A DNA stretch of 64,000 bases from Dehalococcoidia bacterium (GTDB taxonomy: Bacteria; Chloroflexota; Dehalococcoidia; CAUJGQ01), in assembly GCA_035310145.1 (NCBI GenBank), contig DATGEL010000017.1, positions 29,449 to 93,448 of the forward strand, given 5' to 3'. The notes below the pieces were generated by a model. The model made no database searches and had not been told where the DNA came from. It saw only the letters and a list, made by a program, of their open reading frames with translations. Numbering within the stretch: position 1 is the stretch's first letter; every line of letters starts with the position of its first letter. Shown in pieces: positions 41,091-48,879 of this stretch. The translations under genes and the position numbers were made by a program.

Positions 41091-41660
41091 TCAGGCGTCC
41101 GCGGGCAAGGGCGGCAGATCGCCGGCCTGCTCCAGGCCGAAGTATTCGAGGAAGCGCAGCGTGGTGCCGTAAAGCACGGGTCGCCCCACCGTCTCGGCGC
41201 GGCCCACTTCGCCGATCAGATCGCGCGCCCGCAGCGTTGCCAGGGCGCGATCGCAGCTCACACCGCGAATCGCCTCGATCGCCATACGCGTCACCGGCTG
41301 CTGATAGGCGACGATCGCCAGCGTCTCCAGCGCCGCGCTGGAAAGACGCTGCTCGGAGGCCGCGCCCAGAAAGCGCTCGACGTAGGGACCGAACTCAGGG
41401 GCGGAGATCAGTTGCACGACGCCGTCGCCGCGCTGCAGGCGGATGCCGCGGGCGCGACTGCGCTGGCCCAGCTCGGCCAGCGCGGCCTCGATCTGTGCGG
41501 CGGACAGGTTGAGCGCCGCGGCCAGCGCCGCCGGCTCGATCGCCCCCTCGGCCACGAACAGCAGGCTTTCGACGGCGGCAACCGGATCGGCCGGCGGCTG
41601 CGGCGGCCGGGCGCCGGGCGGCAGTGCCGGCTCTTCGCGCACGGATGGCTTCCCGTTCAC
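41091..41660 (-). CDS. scpB: segregation and condensation protein B
   Basis: 189 residues from GTG 41660. Two winged-helix units: VAAVESLLFVAEGAIEPAALAAAL and ALETLAIVAYQQPVTRMAIEAIRGV, the most conserved ScpB stretch, then GRPVLYGTTLRFLEYFGL. ScpB pairs with ScpA on SMC to load it for chromosome organisation. scpA and smc are not in the window, unlike many genomes where scpA is adjacent. No SD is clear; the start overlaps a palindrome, so the exact start is uncertain. Confidence 0.9.
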   Translation of the reverse strand: MNGKPSVREEPALPPGARPPQPPADPVAAVESLLFVAEGAIEPAALAAALNLSAAQIEAALAELGQRSRARGIRLQRGDGVVQLISAPEFGPYVERFLGAASEQRLSSAALETLAIVAYQQPVTRMAIEAIRGVSCDRALATLRARDLIGEVGRAETVGRPVLYGTTLRFLEYFGLEQAGDLPPLPADA

Positions 41661-41674
41661 ATGCGTATGTGAAC
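41655..41674. promoter_or_regulatory. palindrome over the scpB start
   Basis: GTTCACAT-GCGT-ATGTGAAC, perfect eight-base arms, covering the GTG start of scpB. It could be an operator or an RNA hairpin that hides the start. Confidence 0.45.
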
Positions 41675-41701
41675 AGACAGCGGCGAATGGCGAAAGCGGG
41701 T

Positions 41702-42112
41702 TCAGCCCGCGGGTGGGCGGCTGGCCTTCTCGGCGACGCGCTCCAGAAAGCGGTCGCGCCGAATCACGAAGCGCTCGTGCTCGGCCGAGCCGATCGCTTC
41801 CCATGGATCGAACGCCTCGATGCGGAAGACGAGGCGGCGTCCGTCGACTTCGGTCAGCTCGGCGCGGGCGCGGACGCGGACACCGAGCGGCGTGGCGGCG
41901 CTGTGTTTGAAGTTCATGCTGGTGCCGACGGTTTGCGAGCCCGCCGGCAGGGCGCGGTCGGCGGCCATGATCGCCGCATGTTCCATCAGGCCGACCATGA
42001 TCGGGGTGGCGAGCACCTCGATGCCGTCGGCGCCGAACCGGCTCGCGGCGTGCTCCGGCCCGCACACCAGCTCGGCCTCACCCACCAGTCCGGGGCGCAA
42101 CTCCTCTGCCAT
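41702..42112 (-). CDS. hotdog-fold thioesterase (FlK-like)
   Basis: 136 residues from ATG 42112 behind GGGAGG. GLVGEAELVCGPEHAASRFG, VLATPIMVGLMEHAAIMAA, GTSMNFKHSAATPLGVRVRARAEL and FRIEAFDPWEAIGSAEHERF match the FlK/thioesterase branch, in which Glu and His (MEHAA) sit in the active cleft. It would hydrolyse a small acyl-CoA. It ends 42 bases before the scpB start, so they may share a transcript by chance of packing. Confidence 0.82.
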   Translation of the reverse strand: MAEELRPGLVGEAELVCGPEHAASRFGADGIEVLATPIMVGLMEHAAIMAADRALPAGSQTVGTSMNFKHSAATPLGVRVRARAELTEVDGRRLVFRIEAFDPWEAIGSAEHERFVIRRDRFLERVAEKASRPPAG

Positions 42113-42363
42113 GCTGCCTCCCGCCCGGCGGCCCGCTCGCGCGGCCACCCGCATCAGTATAAGCGGCAGGCGGCCGCGTCGCCGCGCCGCTGGCAAGGCG
42201 CCGATCCCGGCGGTGCACACGGCATTGCGTGAACATTGCGCTTGCCCCAGCTTCGTAACGGATTTGCGGCGGACGTTACTCAACTGTTACTATTCCCTTA
42301 CCGTCGTGCGGGTGTGTGCCGATACTCCATGCGAGAATGGGCGAAATCGCGGGAGGCGTGCGC

Positions 42364-43641
42364 GTGGTCCGCTGGCTGTCAGTGGCAGCGGCGCTCGTGC
42401 TTGGTACAGCGGCGTGGCTGGCGATCGCGCCGGCCGTCAGCGCCGATGGCGGGCCTGCGCCGAATGCGCCGGTGATCCCGGCTTCTGCCCCCATGCCCGG
42501 CGCCGGCTCGATCATTTTCAGTACGCCGGGCGGCGTGCCCCAGGCCGCCAACCCCATCGCTCCCGCGGGAACGCTGCAGGCGCCCAACGCCCTCTCGCCC
42601 GCGTTCATGACCCCCGGCGCGCAGCAGACCGCGGCGCAGTCCCCCGCGCCCGCCGCACCGCCGGCAGCCGCCGGCCAGGCAGCGGCGCCCGCGAGTGGCG
42701 GGGTGCGGGCGGAGGCGCAGGTGCAGCCCGTGGCGCAAGCGCAGCCGGTAGCGCAGGCGCAGCCGGAGCCCGAGGTGCAGGCGCAGCCGGTCGCCCTGGC
42801 CCCTGCCAACGGCAATGCGATCGCCACCGACACGCCGGTGATGACGATGCCGGCCGGCAATACGCCGAGTGCACCCCTGCCCGCGCCCGCGGCCAGCTTT
42901 CCCAGCTCGCGGCTGCCGCTGCCGAACCTGATTGTGCCGGCACCGGTCGCCAGTGTCCCCTCGGCCCGGACCGGCGTTGCGGCCGTGCAGCCGCCGGCCG
43001 CAACGCAGAGCGATACCGTGGACTCGGCTGCGCCCGCTGTGGCGACGCCCGCGACGGCCACGCTTTCCACGCCGGCGGACGACGCCGTGGCCGCGCCCGC
43101 CGCCGCCGATCTGCCGGACGCGACCGCCGCACCGCAGAGCGACGACGCCGAGCCGCCGGTCACGTCCACGCCGAGCTTCCCCGCCGCCCCCGCGCTCGGC
43201 ACGGCGCCGGTCGCCGGCGGCGCCATTCGCACGGGCGCAACGGCCGGCGACGGCCAGCGCCCGGTGGCAGCCGAGCCCCCGGCCTTCGCCGCGATGGGGC
43301 ACATCACGGCTGAGAGCGAGGTTCTGCTGCAGGTAAGCCCGCTCGTGCGCGTGGTCGCTGCGGACGACCTCGACGCCTCACGCGCACCCACGCCGCTTGC
43401 CCCGCAACCGCTGCCCGCCCAGGCCGCCGTTCCCGCTCCGGCTGCCGCCGCCTCGGCGCCGGCCAGTGCCGGTGGCGCCGGCGGCGGGCTCAGCGGCAGC
43501 GGTGGCGGCGGCTCCGGGCCCGCGGCCGGGCTTGCCGGCCTGGCGTTGCTGGGTGTCGCCTTCATATTCCTCGGGAGCCCGCGCGACCGCCGACGCGGTC
43601 CGCTTTCCCCATCCTATGCTCCGCCGACTCCTCCAGGCTGA
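42364..43641 (+). CDS. secreted Ala/Pro-rich protein with C-terminal membrane anchor
   Basis: 425 residues from GTG 42364, six bases after CGGGAGG; earlier in-frame starts lack an SD. Signal peptide VRWLSVAAALVLGTAAW with cleavage near VSA. The body is low-complexity Ala/Pro/Val, with a VAQAQPVAQAQPE-type repeat. Near residue 315 is a short conserved-looking stretch HITAESEVLLQVSPLVRVV. The end has GGAGGGLSGSGGGG, a hydrophobic helix (GLAGLALLGVAFIFLG) and RDRRRG, a tail-anchor layout like sorted surface proteins but with no LPXTG. Unknown function. Confidence 0.65.
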   Translation: MVRWLSVAAALVLGTAAWLAIAPAVSADGGPAPNAPVIPASAPMPGAGSIIFSTPGGVPQAANPIAPAGTLQAPNALSPAFMTPGAQQTAAQSPAPAAPPAAAGQAAAPASGGVRAEAQVQPVAQAQPVAQAQPEPEVQAQPVALAPANGNAIATDTPVMTMPAGNTPSAPLPAPAASFPSSRLPLPNLIVPAPVASVPSARTGVAAVQPPAATQSDTVDSAAPAVATPATATLSTPADDAVAAPAAADLPDATAAPQSDDAEPPVTSTPSFPAAPALGTAPVAGGAIRTGATAGDGQRPVAAEPPAFAAMGHITAESEVLLQVSPLVRVVAADDLDASRAPTPLAPQPLPAQAAVPAPAAAASAPASAGGAGGGLSGSGGGGSGPAAGLAGLALLGVAFIFLGSPRDRRRGPLSPSYAPPTPPG

Positions 43642-43896
43642 CCCTGCCGGCGCCTGAGCAGGCCGGATCCGCGCGCCCAAACGGCGGTCCACCATGGGAC
43701 GCGATCCGGTGCTTGTGGGCGCCCCATGCCCGCCGCGGCGCGACCCCGCCCACTGGCGAAGGGCGTCCGGGCTTTCTGCCCGCGTACCTGCCACTGACGC
43801 GCAGTCGTGTAGCGCCGTGGTGGCCCTGCACGCCGTCCAGGTGGCGGCCGGCAGGGAGTGGCGACAGGACGTCTACCCGGAGGAGGTCAGTTCGTT

Positions 43897-45288
43897 TTGG
43901 AGCGGAGGAAGTTCCCTCCACTGTTTCTGGTTGCGTTGGCACTGCTGGGCCTCGCCGTGAGTGCCCTGCTGGCGAGCCGGGTCAGCCCGGACGCCGGCGT
44001 GGCCGGCGGCAGCGCGGCGTGGCTGAGCATGGCGCATGCCATGTCGGGCACGTGGCGCGCCGTCGCGGCGGCCCTGGGTTTGCTGGCCTTCGCCAGCCTG
44101 CTCGTGCCCGGCGCCACCTCCGCACACCGCGCGTTGGCGCGGCGTAGCGTCGCCGTCGACGATGACGGGCTCAGCGGGATCGACTGGTTGCGGCTGGAGT
44201 CGGCAGCGACGCCGCCGCAACCGCGATCGGCGCTGCGCCTGATCGCCGCCGACCCGATCGCGGAGGCCATGGTGCATCCCGCGGACTGGGACCGCCTGCT
44301 GGCCCCGACCGCGCTCGTTGCCGACGAGCCGGCGGACCCGATGGCGGAGCCCGGCTGGCTGTTCCGCGATGCTCCCGCCGCACAGGCGGGACTCGTGGGC
44401 GACGCGGAGCTGACGCGGGCGATCGTCTCCAACCTCGGCGCCGGTGTGGTGGCCGTGGACGAGACCGGCCGCGTAAGCTACGTGAATCCGATGGCGGCCC
44501 GTATGCTGGGCCGCGACGAGGAGCAGCTGCTGGGACGCTCCCTGCACCCTGCCCTCGATCTGGGCGAGACACAGATCGCCTGCCTGGTGCGCGACGTGCG
44601 GCGCAGTGGACGCACGCTCCGTATCGAGGACGCCGCGTTGCGGCGTCCGGACGGCAGCGCCCTGTTCGTCTCGCTCTCGGTTGCGCCGCTGGAGGGCGGT
44701 CGCGGCGTCTGTGGCGCCGTGCTCGCCCTGCATGACGTCACCGAGCGCCGGGCACAGGTGGCGGCGTTGGAGCACAAGACGCTCCACGACCCGCTCACCG
44801 AGCTGCCCAACCGTATCCTCTTCCGTGACCGGCTGCGGCAGTCGCTGCTGCTGGGCAAGCGGAACGGCAGCGGCACCGCGGTGCTCGCCATCGACCTGGA
44901 CGGCTTCAAGGCGGTCAAAGACCGGCTGGGCCACCAGGCGGGCGACCTGCTGTTGCGGCAGGTGGCAGCGCGGTGCCAGTTGGCGCTGCGGGCCTCGGAT
45001 ACGGTAGCGCGACTGGGCGGCGAAGAGTTCGCCGTGATTCTGCCCGGCGCGGAGAGCGCGGGTGCCACGCGGGCCGCACAACAACTTGTGCGGGCCATCG
45101 AGCATCCGTTCACCGTCAACGGGCAAACCGTGTACGTGGCTGCGAGCATCGGTATCGCCGCGGCTCCCGCCCACGGCACGGAGCCGGGCACGCTGCTGCG
45201 CAGCGCCGATGCGGCCATGTATGCCGCCAAGGCGGCGCGCTGCGGCATCGCTGTCTACGCGGACGGCGACGACCGGCGCATTCCGTAG
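43897..45288 (+). CDS. membrane PAS-GGDEF diguanylate cyclase
   Basis: 463 residues from TTG 43897, chosen because GAGGAGG lies ten bases upstream and it puts a charged ERRK ahead of the first membrane helix; GTG 43858 is an alternative. Two membrane helices (about 7-25 and 48-70), a PAS domain (about 165-285, AGVVAVDETGRVSYVNPMAARMLG), and GGDEF (about 295-455) with LTELPNRILFRD and the active-site LGGEEFAVILPGA. The intact GGEEF loop predicts cyclic di-GMP synthesis. No EAL domain. Followed by two tandem hairpins. Confidence 0.9.
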   Translation: MERRKFPPLFLVALALLGLAVSALLASRVSPDAGVAGGSAAWLSMAHAMSGTWRAVAAALGLLAFASLLVPGATSAHRALARRSVAVDDDGLSGIDWLRLESAATPPQPRSALRLIAADPIAEAMVHPADWDRLLAPTALVADEPADPMAEPGWLFRDAPAAQAGLVGDAELTRAIVSNLGAGVVAVDETGRVSYVNPMAARMLGRDEEQLLGRSLHPALDLGETQIACLVRDVRRSGRTLRIEDAALRRPDGSALFVSLSVAPLEGGRGVCGAVLALHDVTERRAQVAALEHKTLHDPLTELPNRILFRDRLRQSLLLGKRNGSGTAVLAIDLDGFKAVKDRLGHQAGDLLLRQVAARCQLALRASDTVARLGGEEFAVILPGAESAGATRAAQQLVRAIEHPFTVNGQTVYVAASIGIAAAPAHGTEPGTLLRSADAAMYAAKAARCGIAVYADGDDRRIP

Positions 45289-45292
45289 GGAC

Positions 45293-45365
45293 GTGCCGGG
45301 GCTGTACCGACCCCGGCACGTGCGGAACGCAACGGGCGCCCCGGCTTCGGCCGGGGCGCCCGTTG
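45293..45365 (+). terminator. tandem hairpins after the diguanylate cyclase
   Basis: CGTGCCGGGG/CCCCGGCACG, then a perfect 16-base stem with a TTCG tetraloop (45330-45365). The UUCG loop is typical of very stable RNA hairpins. No T-run. Confidence 0.75.
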
Positions 45366-45411
45366 CACGTGTCCGGGTCCGCCACAGGCGGCACATCGCT
45401 CTGAAAGGGTA

Positions 45412-45417
45412 TTGACA
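45412..45417 (+). promoter_or_regulatory. putative -35 for the gas vesicle operon
   Basis: Exact TTGACA, 120 bases before the first gvp start. Seventeen bases on lies GACGCT, a poor -10, so confidence is limited. Confidence 0.35.
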
Positions 45418-45537
45418 CGGCCGGCGCCGTTCCCGACGCTCAGAGCGTTGCCCGGCCAGCGTCTTTCAGGCGGTAACGCCGCGGTGCAGCGGCGCGGCCC
45501 ACCCCGCGCCGCTGCCGCATCACACGAGAGGTGCCGG

Positions 45538-46359
45538 ATGGCCGTCGAAGAGCAGATCCTCGGCTACGGCGCCGAGCCTCCGGAGCGCGCTCCCGCTGGG
45601 GGCAAGTATGTGTACTGCATCATCGAGTGCGCCGAGCCTCGCGCCTTCGGCCGCATGGGCATCGGTGGCCGCAACGACGAGGTCTACACGATCGAGCATG
45701 GCGGCCTGGCCGCCGTCGTCTCCGACACGCCCGTCGTCGTCTATGACCCCACGCGGGAGAACGCGCTCACGCACGAGCATGTGATCGACACGGTGCTCCA
45801 GGAGTTCACGGTTATCCCGATGAGCTTCGGCGCCATCTTTCGCACGCACGACGACGTGGTCGAGTTCCTCAAGGACACCGCCGACGCCCTGCGCGACGTT
45901 CTGCAGAAGATGACGGGCAAGATCGAGCTGGGGCTCAAGGTCAACTGGGACCCGGAGACCGTGCTCAAGCAGGTGGAGGACGAAACCGAGGAGATCCGCC
46001 GGCTGAAAGAGGAGATCCTCACCAACCGGCTGACCTCGACCTACTTCGCCCGCATGCAGCTCGGCCGCATGGTCGAGCGGGCGATGAGCGAGGCGGCCGA
46101 CACCTACGTGCGCGAGATCTACGACCAGTTGCGCGGCTGCGCCATCGCTTCGCGTCACAATAAGCCGATCGGCGACAAGATGATCCTCAACGCCGCCTTC
46201 CTGGTCGAGCGCGAGCGCGCGGCCGCCTTCGACGAACAGGTGCAGGAGATCGCGCGCAAGTACCAGGGGCAGCTACGCTTCCAGTCGACCGGCCCCTGGC
46301 CACCGTACAACTTCGTCAACATCCACCTGAAGCTGGAGCGCGCCGGCGCCGGCGGGTGA
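45538..46359 (+). CDS. gvpF: gas vesicle protein GvpF/GvpL (first)
   Basis: 273 residues from ATG 45538 after GAGAGG. GvpF/L family: GKYVYCIIECAEPRAFGRMGIGG, GGLAAVVSDTPVVVYDPTRENALTHEHVI, TVIPMSFGAIFRTHDDVVEFL, KIELGLKVNWD and a C-terminal FQSTGPWPPYNFVNIHLKLE. These accessory proteins bind GvpA and help start vesicle assembly. It opens a six-gene run with short gaps and overlaps. An Ala/Pro linker precedes the domain. Confidence 0.93.
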   Translation: MAVEEQILGYGAEPPERAPAGGKYVYCIIECAEPRAFGRMGIGGRNDEVYTIEHGGLAAVVSDTPVVVYDPTRENALTHEHVIDTVLQEFTVIPMSFGAIFRTHDDVVEFLKDTADALRDVLQKMTGKIELGLKVNWDPETVLKQVEDETEEIRRLKEEILTNRLTSTYFARMQLGRMVERAMSEAADTYVREIYDQLRGCAIASRHNKPIGDKMILNAAFLVERERAAAFDEQVQEIARKYQGQLRFQSTGPWPPYNFVNIHLKLERAGAGG

Positions 46360-46387
46360 CGCCGTCACGCTTGGGACTGGCCGAACG

Positions 46388-46639
46388 ATGCTGCTGCAAC
46401 TGCTGACCGCACCCGTTTCCCTGCCGGTGTTCGGCCTGCGCTTTATCCTCCAGCAGTTGCTTGAGGTAGCAGAGCAGGAGCTCATGGACGTGGATCGCAT
46501 CCACGAAGAGCTGCTGCTGCTGCAACTGCGCCTGGAGGAGGGCGAGATCACGGAGAAGGAGTATCTGGACGCCGAGGCCGCGATCATGCTGCGACTGCGT
46601 GAGGCCCGCGCCTACCGCGCGGCGCGGGGCGCCGGGTGA
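46388..46639 (+). CDS. gvpG: gas vesicle protein GvpG
   Basis: 83 residues, ATG 46388. LLTAPVSLPVFGLRFILQQLLEVAEQEL then IHEELLLLQLRLEEGEITEKEYLDAEAAIMLRL is the GvpG pattern: a hydrophobic N-terminal helix and a long charged helix. It is a minor accessory of vesicle assembly. It overlaps the next gvpF/L by four bases (GTGA), which fits one operon. Confidence 0.9.
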   Translation: MLLQLLTAPVSLPVFGLRFILQQLLEVAEQELMDVDRIHEELLLLQLRLEEGEITEKEYLDAEAAIMLRLREARAYRAARGAG

Positions 46640-47571
46640 GCGCCCGCGTGACCGGCGCGCTGCACGCCGCCGCGGCCCCCGGCTCGACGACGCCTGCGCT
46701 GTACTACCTGTACGCTGTGCTGGCGCCGGGCGGCCGCGCGGAGGCACGGCTCAGCGCGGGCACGATCGCCGGTCTGGGCGAGGGCGCGCCGCTGTTCGCG
46801 ATCGAGGCGGCGGGACTCGTGGCCGCGGTCAGCCTGGTGCCTGCCGCGCGGTTCGACGAGGCGCCACTGGCCGCGTTGCTGGCCGATCTGCCGCGGCTCA
46901 CCCCGCTCGCCGTGCGTCACGAGAACGCCGTGCACGCGCTGGCCGAGGCCGCGGACGCGGTGGCGCCGATCAGCTTCGGCGCCATCTATCGCGACAGGGC
47001 CGCCGTCGAACGGCTGTTGCACGAGGGCGCGGCGCAGTTTCGGGCGCTGCTGGCGCGGGTGCGCGGCCGCCAGGAGTGGGGCGTCACGCTGTTCGCCGAG
47101 CCGGAGGCGCTGGCGCGTGTCGCCGCGGCCGAAAGCGATGAGCTGCGCCGCATCGATGCCGAGATCGCCGCGGCCGGTCCCGGCCGCGCCTATCTGCTGG
47201 CGAAGCGCCGCGAGCGGGTGCTGGCACAGGAGAGCGAGGTGATCGGCGCCGCGCATGCGACCGAACTGCTGTACCGGCTGGCGGCGCTCAGCGCCGAGAC
47301 GCGCGTGGACGAGGCGGCGCGGGCGGCGGGTGCGCCGCGGCTCCTGCTCAAGGCCGCGTTCCTAGTGGAAAACGTCTGCGCCGCGGCGTTTCGCAGCGAG
47401 GCGGACGTGGCCGAGCGAACGGCTGCCGGTCTGGGCCTGGCGCTGCAGTGCTCCGGGCCATGGGCGCCGTATACGTTCATGCGAACTGGTATTGATGCAC
47501 TCGTAACTGATGCAGATGAAGCAATTCCACATGTAGTATCGGGCCAACCCGAGTTGGGCGAGAGAGGATGA
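46636..47571 (+). CDS. gvpL: gas vesicle protein GvpF/GvpL (second)
   Basis: 311 residues from GTG 46636. LYYLYAVLAPGG, GLVAAVSLVPAARFDEAPL, LTPLAVRHENAVHALAEAADAVAPISFGAIYRD and LKAAFLVENVCAAAF, LQCSGPWAPYTFM match GvpF/L but diverge strongly from the first copy. A C-terminal tail of 30 residues, GIDALVTDADEAIPHVVSG, is extra. Its last codons use more A/T than its neighbours. It overlaps the next gene by four bases. Confidence 0.9.
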   Translation: MSARVTGALHAAAAPGSTTPALYYLYAVLAPGGRAEARLSAGTIAGLGEGAPLFAIEAAGLVAAVSLVPAARFDEAPLAALLADLPRLTPLAVRHENAVHALAEAADAVAPISFGAIYRDRAAVERLLHEGAAQFRALLARVRGRQEWGVTLFAEPEALARVAAAESDELRRIDAEIAAAGPGRAYLLAKRRERVLAQESEVIGAAHATELLYRLAALSAETRVDEAARAAGAPRLLLKAAFLVENVCAAAFRSEADVAERTAAGLGLALQCSGPWAPYTFMRTGIDALVTDADEAIPHVVSGQPELGERG

Positions 47572-48149
47572 CGGCGCGGGCGCCGGCCGGCGCGGTCGTC
47601 TCGCTGGTGGATGCGGTGGACCTGCTGCTGAACCGCGGCGCCCTGCTCAGCGGTGAGGCGACGCTCTCGCTCGCCGGCGTGGATCTGGTCTACGTCGGCC
47701 TCAACCTGCTGATCGCGTCGGTGGAGACGATGCGGCAGCTCGGGCTTGCCCCCGGCTTCGGCGCGGGGCAGCCGCTGCGACCGACCGGGGCGCCGCCTCG
47801 CGTTCGCGAGGGGCAGGAGCCGCCGCGGCGCGCGGCGCCGCTGCCCGATCGGCCCGCCGCGCTCATGGATCCGGCGGACCATACGCGAGCGGGCGCGGAG
47901 CGGCCGGAGCAGGGGCTGGCCCGGCTGGTGCTGGCGCTGGTGGAGCTGTTGCGGCAAGTGCTGGAGCGCCAGGCGGTGCGGCGCATGGAGGGCGGCAGCC
48001 TGCCCGACGCCGATGTGGAGCGCATGGGGCTCGCATTGCGGGAGCTGGAGCAGACGATGACGGCAGTGCGCAAGGCGTTTGGCCTCTCGGCGGAGGATCT
48101 GAACCTGGATCTGGGCCCGCTCGGCCGGCTGCTGGGCGACGCGCCATGA
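47568..48149 (+). CDS. GvpJ-GvpK fusion protein
   Basis: 193 residues from ATG 47568. Residues 9-60 are a GvpA/GvpJ-like shell segment (VVSLVDAVDLLLNRGALLSG, VDLVYVGLNLLIASVETM). A Pro/Arg linker, 61-112, follows. Residues 113-190 are GvpK: QGLARLVLALVELLRQVLE, RQAVRRMEGGSLPDADVERMGLAL, DLNLDLGPLGRLL. The two are separate genes in the gas vesicle clusters I know of. Fusion implies fixed 1:1 incorporation, perhaps at the nucleus of the cone tip. The overlap with the next gene is four bases. Confidence 0.85.
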   Translation: MTARAPAGAVVSLVDAVDLLLNRGALLSGEATLSLAGVDLVYVGLNLLIASVETMRQLGLAPGFGAGQPLRPTGAPPRVREGQEPPRRAAPLPDRPAALMDPADHTRAGAERPEQGLARLVLALVELLRQVLERQAVRRMEGGSLPDADVERMGLALRELEQTMTAVRKAFGLSAEDLNLDLGPLGRLLGDAP

Positions 48150-48487
48150 TCGAGTTCGGGCGCAGGAGCGCCGGCCCGCCCCCCGCCACGACGCTGGTGG
48201 ACATTCTGGACCGGGTGCTGGACAAGGGGCTCGTCGTCGCCGGCGATATCCGCGTCTCGCTGGCCAACGTCGAGCTGCTGACGATCCGCATCCGCCTGCT
48301 GGTCTGCTCGATCGACAAGGCCGCGGAGATCGGGCTGGACTGGTGGCGGCGCGATGGCTTTCTGAGCAGCGCCTCGCCCGCGGAAACCGGGGAGACGGCC
48401 GCGCTGCGGGCGCGGATCGAGACGCTGGAGCGGTTGCTGGGCGAACGCGCGGCCACAGAGCACGAGCACGACGGCCCGCCCGCGTAG
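48146..48487 (+). CDS. GvpA-family protein, GvpJ/GvpM-like
   Basis: 113 residues from ATG 48146. [49 protein letters not shown] is the GvpA fold with the changes of minor homologues (GvpJ or GvpM): VAGDIRVSLAN in place of IDAWVRVSLVG. The C-terminal 35 residues are a charged helix absent from GvpA. Probably a minor shell or tip component. Which of J, M or S cannot be decided. Confidence 0.85.
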   Translation: MIEFGRRSAGPPPATTLVDILDRVLDKGLVVAGDIRVSLANVELLTIRIRLLVCSIDKAAEIGLDWWRRDGFLSSASPAETGETAALRARIETLERLLGERAATEHEHDGPPA

Positions 48488-48517
48488 GCAGGTGGGCCGG
48501 GAGAGGGATGGCTCAAG

Positions 48518-48811
48518 ATGGTGGTGGAGCGCCACTCTGGTGGCACCAGCCTGATCGACGTGCTCGACCGCGTGCTGGACAAGGGCATCGTGATCGACGC
48601 GTGGGTGCGCATCTCGCTGGTGGGAATCGACCTGATCACCGTCGAGGCGCGCATCGTCGTGGCCTCGATCGATACCTACCTGAAGTATGCCGAGGCGGTG
48701 GGCATCACCGCGCCGGTGGCCCGCTCGCCGTTGGCTGCCCCGCGTGAGGGCGGTGTGGCGCCCATCGAACGCACGGTGGTGGAGCGGCGCGAGACGACGC
48801 GCGAGGGTTGA
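48518..48811 (+). CDS. gvpA: gas vesicle structural protein GvpA
   Basis: 97 residues from ATG 48518. [40 protein letters not shown] and [12 protein letters not shown] are the full GvpA core that forms the rigid ribbed shell. A 27-residue tail rich in Pro/Arg/Glu follows. GvpA here is the last shell gene of the run, while many clusters place it first, so high expression would need its own promoter; none is obvious in the 30-base gap. Confidence 0.95.
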   Translation: MVVERHSGGTSLIDVLDRVLDKGIVIDAWVRISLVGIDLITVEARIVVASIDTYLKYAEAVGITAPVARSPLAAPREGGVAPIERTVVERRETTREG

Positions 48812-48879
48812 GGCCGCGTCGCGGGCGGCGCAGCCCGCTTCGTGTGCGAAGCCGGTGAGTTGGGCGAAGGATCGGGAAC

